Below, piece by piece: positions 5,727 to 7,897 of a DNA stretch of 7,897 nucleotides (its first letter is position 1; each line of letters opens with the position of its first letter). Position numbers and translations under genes: made by a program. The DNA is from JBGPIK01 sp041484845 (GTDB taxonomy: Bacteria; Desulfobacterota; Binatia; UBA9968), in assembly GCA_041484845.1 (NCBI GenBank), contig JBGPIK010000324.1:1-7897 (forward strand). Reading direction: 5' to 3'. The notes beneath the pieces are model-generated. The model had not been told where the DNA came from and ran no database searches. It worked only from the letters and a program-made list of their open reading frames with translations.

Positions 5727-5796
5727 GCGCTTACTCCATTGTTCCAGAGACCTGAAACGAAACCTTGCTCCGGTAGGAACGCCCCGTCCGTTTAAC

Positions 5797-5820
5797 GTAA
5801 TATGCTGACCAGCATATTAC
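5797..5820. promoter_or_regulatory. 24-bp palindrome upstream of the FRG gene, probable operator
   Basis: GTAATATGCTG and CAGCATATTAC form perfect 11-bp arms separated by two bases (AC). The site is 71 bp upstream of the FRG start, within the presumed promoter region, and includes TAATAT/ATATTA, which resemble a -10 hexamer. Its size and dyad symmetry fit a dimeric HTH repressor. No regulator gene is encoded in the window, so the protein that binds would have to be elsewhere. A matching -35 box is not evident. Confidence 0.55.
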
Positions 5821-6025
5821 CGATTCCGAAAATCGCAGGTTTGCAACATTTACCTTTTCGATCAACAAATTATCAACAATTTCGACTCGCGCCTTTTCAA
5901 TATCCCTGCACAGAGTAAGAATGAACACGGCTAATAGTTCTGGAACAGCATCTCGCCACGGGCGGTTCCACGGTGGTGATTTTGCTCATGCAGCTGTACC
6001 TCGGTTGCTGTTCGGAGGAATCCGG

Positions 6026-7003
6026 TTAGCGGCCGGGCAATTCTTTCAACGCTTCTTTCAAGAAACTTTGATCGATAAATTTTCCCGGATTAGGCAGCGG
6101 TCCCTTGGCTTGGGTCTGCTCCGCATAAATTTGCAAAACGACCTGAAGCCCTTCCAGCGTCACATCGCCGTACGGATGCCACAGTCCCTTTTCCGTGTAG
6201 AATTCCCAGGCTTTGCGGGCATAGGCCGGCTTAAGGTTCATCTCTCTCGCTAAAAGATCCACGGCGGCGTCTTTGTTGGCGTAGAGCCAGCGATTCGCCG
6301 CTACGATCGCTTTCATAAAGCGAACCACCACCGGCCGGTTCTCTTCCGCCCATGCGCGCCGGACGGAATAAACGGAAAGTTGATAGTGGGGCATGACATC
6401 AATAAAGCGGCCGATGGTATTGAACCCCTGCTCTTCGGCAACATAATTCAGCGGCAGCGACAAGGCTGCCGCCGCAATCTGGCCCGACGCGAGCGCGGCA
6501 AAAGCCTGTGGCGATCCGCCGACATTGATCAGCTTATAATCGCGCGAAAACTCCAGACCCTTGGCCTTGAGCACGCGGCGAAAGGCGAACGCTGTTCCCG
6601 CCGTGAGGCTGTTCGCGCCCAGCGTGGCGCCGCGCAGGTCCTCGTAGGTCTTATAGTTTTTACCCGCCATGATGTATTGGCTGAGCCCATTGATGATGCC
6701 GCCGATGATCACCACGTCAAGTCCGCGTTCGCTAGCGGCGATGGGCGCGTCTGATGAAGCTCCCGAGATTTGCAGCGACCCGCCGGCTAACGCCTGCGTC
6801 GAAACATCCGAACCGCGGATGACGACCACGTCGACATCGAGCTTTTGCTGGTTGAAGAAGCCTTGCTTGGAAGCCACCCAAACGGGGCCGAAGCCGAAAG
6901 TCTTGGCGACCACACTGGCGCGCAGCTTAACCGGTTCTTGCGCGGAACAGGGAAAGACGGGCAGGAAAGCGACGAACAGAAGAAGCGAAACTATTCTGGA
7001 CAT
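6026..7003 (-). CDS. ABC transporter periplasmic substrate-binding protein (NMT1/SsuA-like)
   Basis: The 325-residue protein begins with a signal peptide, MSRIVSLLLFVAFLPVFPCSA with likely cleavage before QEP. The cysteine is not in a proper lipobox, so export by signal peptidase I is more likely than lipoprotein anchoring. The mature part follows the NMT1/SsuA-type pattern of two lobes: FGFGPVWVASKQGFF..QKLDVDVV, GGSLQISGASSDAPIAA (74-90), YEDLRGATLGAN, then GGSPQAFAALASGQIAAAAL (162-181). Such proteins capture small organic substrates in the periplasm for an ABC importer. The ligand cannot be predicted, and no permease or ATPase gene is in the window. The ATG at 7001-7003 has GGAGG 9 nt upstream. 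The last 194 codons are duplicated at 2463-3048. The CoA-transferase upstream on the same strand ends 350 bp away, so linkage in one operon is doubtful. Confidence 0.9.
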   Translation of the reverse strand: MSRIVSLLLFVAFLPVFPCSAQEPVKLRASVVAKTFGFGPVWVASKQGFFNQQKLDVDVVVIRGSDVSTQALAGGSLQISGASSDAPIAASERGLDVVIIGGIINGLSQYIMAGKNYKTYEDLRGATLGANSLTAGTAFAFRRVLKAKGLEFSRDYKLINVGGSPQAFAALASGQIAAAALSLPLNYVAEEQGFNTIGRFIDVMPHYQLSVYSVRRAWAEENRPVVVRFMKAIVAANRWLYANKDAAVDLLAREMNLKPAYARKAWEFYTEKGLWHPYGDVTLEGLQVVLQIYAEQTQAKGPLPNPGKFIDQSFLKEALKELPGR

Positions 7004-7029
7004 GTAATTCGTCCTCCACTTTCCATCCC

Positions 7030-7043
7030 TCTCCCTTGGGAGA
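7030..7043. repeat. Small palindrome TCTCCC-TT-GGGAGA
   Basis: A perfect 6-bp inverted repeat lies 27 bp upstream of the binding-protein ATG, in its presumed 5' leader. It resembles half of the 'CCCTCTCCC...GGGAGAGGG' intergenic hairpins common in many genomes. A regulatory role is possible but unsupported. Confidence 0.35.
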
Positions 7044-7070
7044 TTGCGTCACAATCAAGACAATTGCATA

Positions 7071-7152
7071 AATGTCATTCTGAGCGCAGCGAAGAATCTA
7101 ACCCGCCACTCACCAGAGCGAGATCCTTCGGCTACTGCCTCAGGATGACATT
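7071..7152. repeat. Interspersed hairpin repeat of the 'GTCATTCTGAGCG' type
   Basis: The left arm, beginning AATGTCATTCTGAGCGCAG (7071-7099), pairs with the right arm 7121-7152, ending CTCAGGATGACATT, with a few mismatches and a loop of about 21 nt. This sequence family ('TGTCATTCTGAGCG...CTCAGGATGACA') is a widespread intergenic repeat in several phyla. It lies between the CoA-transferase and the binding-protein gene and may serve as a transcript end. The 7004-7356 gap contains no gene. Confidence 0.7.
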
Positions 7153-7216
7153 GCGACACAGCCCCTGACGGGAACGGAGTGAGGTGAGGGTGAAATGAAC
7201 CTACCCCTCATCCTAG

Positions 7217-7239
7217 CCTTTTCCCACAAGGGGAGAAGG
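7217..7239. repeat. 'CCTTTTCCC...GGGGAGAAGG' intergenic hairpin
   Basis: CCTTTTCCC-ACAA-GGGGAGAAGG forms a short stem with a small loop, preceded by CCCCTCATCCTAG. It belongs to the common 'CCTCATCC..CTTCTCCC...GGGGAGAAGG' intergenic repeat type. It lies 118 bp after the CoA-transferase stop. It could help end that transcript, but no T-run follows it on the minus strand. Confidence 0.5.
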
Positions 7240-7356
7240 AATCGTCACTGAGGCGATTGTCTGGTCGCAAAACAAACCGTATTGAACGAGCAAAGCCACA
7301 ATAAACAAAGAGTGAGAAGCGCTGACTCGTCCGTGCATAAAGGTTTTCGCTTATCT

Positions 7357-7896
7357 TCAGGCGAGAACTTCTTCCTCCCGCCATTTCTCGATAGTCGCGC
7401 TATCATATCCGAGTAACTCACCGAGAATTTGCTCGTTGTCGGAGCCTAATCGGGCCGGCAGCTTGAGCGGTTCCTCGTCCATCCCTTTGAACAGGAAACC
7501 GCTGCGCGGGATTTCAAAAGGCCCAATCAGAGAATCGGCGAAAGGCGAGAAGTAATTCCTATGGCGCAGCTGCACATCTTGCAAAAGATCGGCGCCCGTC
7601 TGGACCACGCCTGCGGGAACGTTCGCGGCTTGCAGCCGGGTCATCACGTCTTCCGCGCTGCGCGTTTCCGTCCATGCTTGCACGATAGCGTTCACGTCGG
7701 CGAGATGCTTTACCCGTCGTTGCCGGTCCAGAAAACGCGGGTCGCCGAGCAACTCGCCCCGGCCGATCACCAGGCAGAAACTCTTCCATTCCGCGTCCGT
7801 CCGCACCGATACAACGCACCAGCGGTCGTCGCCCTGGCAGCGAAAACAGCCATGAGGCGCTGCCACCGGATCGCGATTGCCCTGGGGTTGCGGATC
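7357..7896 (-). CDS. Type III CoA-transferase (CaiB/BaiF family), C-terminal half; 5' end outside window
   Basis: The open frame enters from the window edge and ends at TGA (7357-7359), giving 179 residues. It has NRDPVAAPHGCFRCQGDDRWCVVSV, the substrate-side segment of the family, then EWKSFCLVIGRGELLGDPRFLDRQRR, VQAWTETRSAEDVMTRLQAANVPAGVVQTGADL, and the end LGSDNEQILGELLGYD, all typical of CaiB/BaiF proteins. These enzymes move CoA between carboxylic acids. Full-length members have about 380-400 residues, and the catalytic aspartate lies in the missing N-terminal part, so activity cannot be judged. An internal GTG at 7866 is in frame but is not the real start. The substrate cannot be predicted from this half. 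Confidence 0.9.
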   Translation of the reverse strand, partial: DPQPQGNRDPVAAPHGCFRCQGDDRWCVVSVRTDAEWKSFCLVIGRGELLGDPRFLDRQRRVKHLADVNAIVQAWTETRSAEDVMTRLQAANVPAGVVQTGADLLQDVQLRHRNYFSPFADSLIGPFEIPRSGFLFKGMDEEPLKLPARLGSDNEQILGELLGYDSATIEKWREEEVLA

Positions 7897-7897
7897 A

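Noticed and set aside
5731..5928. 65-residue minus-strand open frame ending 4 bp before the FRG start
   Set aside because: The tight spacing looked like an operon leader gene, but its GTG start has no ribosome site, the product resembles no family I know, and it runs across the operator palindrome. It is more likely a chance frame.
6380..6754. Long plus-strand frames opposite the binding-protein gene
   Set aside because: They are mirror frames of a well-supported coding sequence with a signal peptide and strong family pattern.

Overview
The window looks like an accessory region of a chromosome from an uncultured, probably soil or sediment, proteobacterium-like lineage. The clues are an NMT1/SsuA-type periplasmic binding protein next to a CaiB-type CoA-transferase, a pairing that is common in Deltaproteobacteria-like and Rokubacteria-like genomes, and the 'GTCATTCTGAGCG...' intergenic hairpin family. 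The taxonomic guess is an inference. Nearly every real gene is on the minus strand.

Layout on the plus-strand scale. Positions 3-125 hold the last codons of a transposase that resembles IS66. From 267 to 2062 there is a run of small minus-strand gene pairs of toxin-antitoxin type: a DUF2442/DUF4160 pair, a BrnT/BrnA-type pair whose toxin gene has lost its 5' end, and a complete higB-higA pair. From 2463 to 3048 lies the 3' part of a second copy of the binding-protein gene, cut off at a 68-bp palindromic element. Positions 3130-3680 hold no recognisable gene, only repeats. From 3681 to 5726 there are two larger minus-strand genes: an FRG-domain protein (first in transcription order), then a DUF3800 protein, with a 24-bp palindrome 71 bp upstream of the FRG start. 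The intact binding-protein gene follows at 6026-7003. Then come 350 bp of repeat-rich intergenic DNA and the C-terminal half of a type III CoA-transferase that runs off the window end.

Three features tie the region together. First, two copies of the palindromic element (1402-1469 and 3062-3129) each sit exactly where a gene has lost its 5' end, in the same orientation. One copy still has a perfect 23-bp stem and a GTAG foot, as in REP sequences mobilised by RAYT transposases. Second, the two binding-protein copies form 586-bp direct repeats (about 94% identical by eye) around the FRG-DUF3800 pair, so recombination between them could delete that pair. Third, the FRG and DUF3800 genes may be a small defence-type module. 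That is the best candidate here for an undescribed system, but its function cannot be read from the sequence alone.
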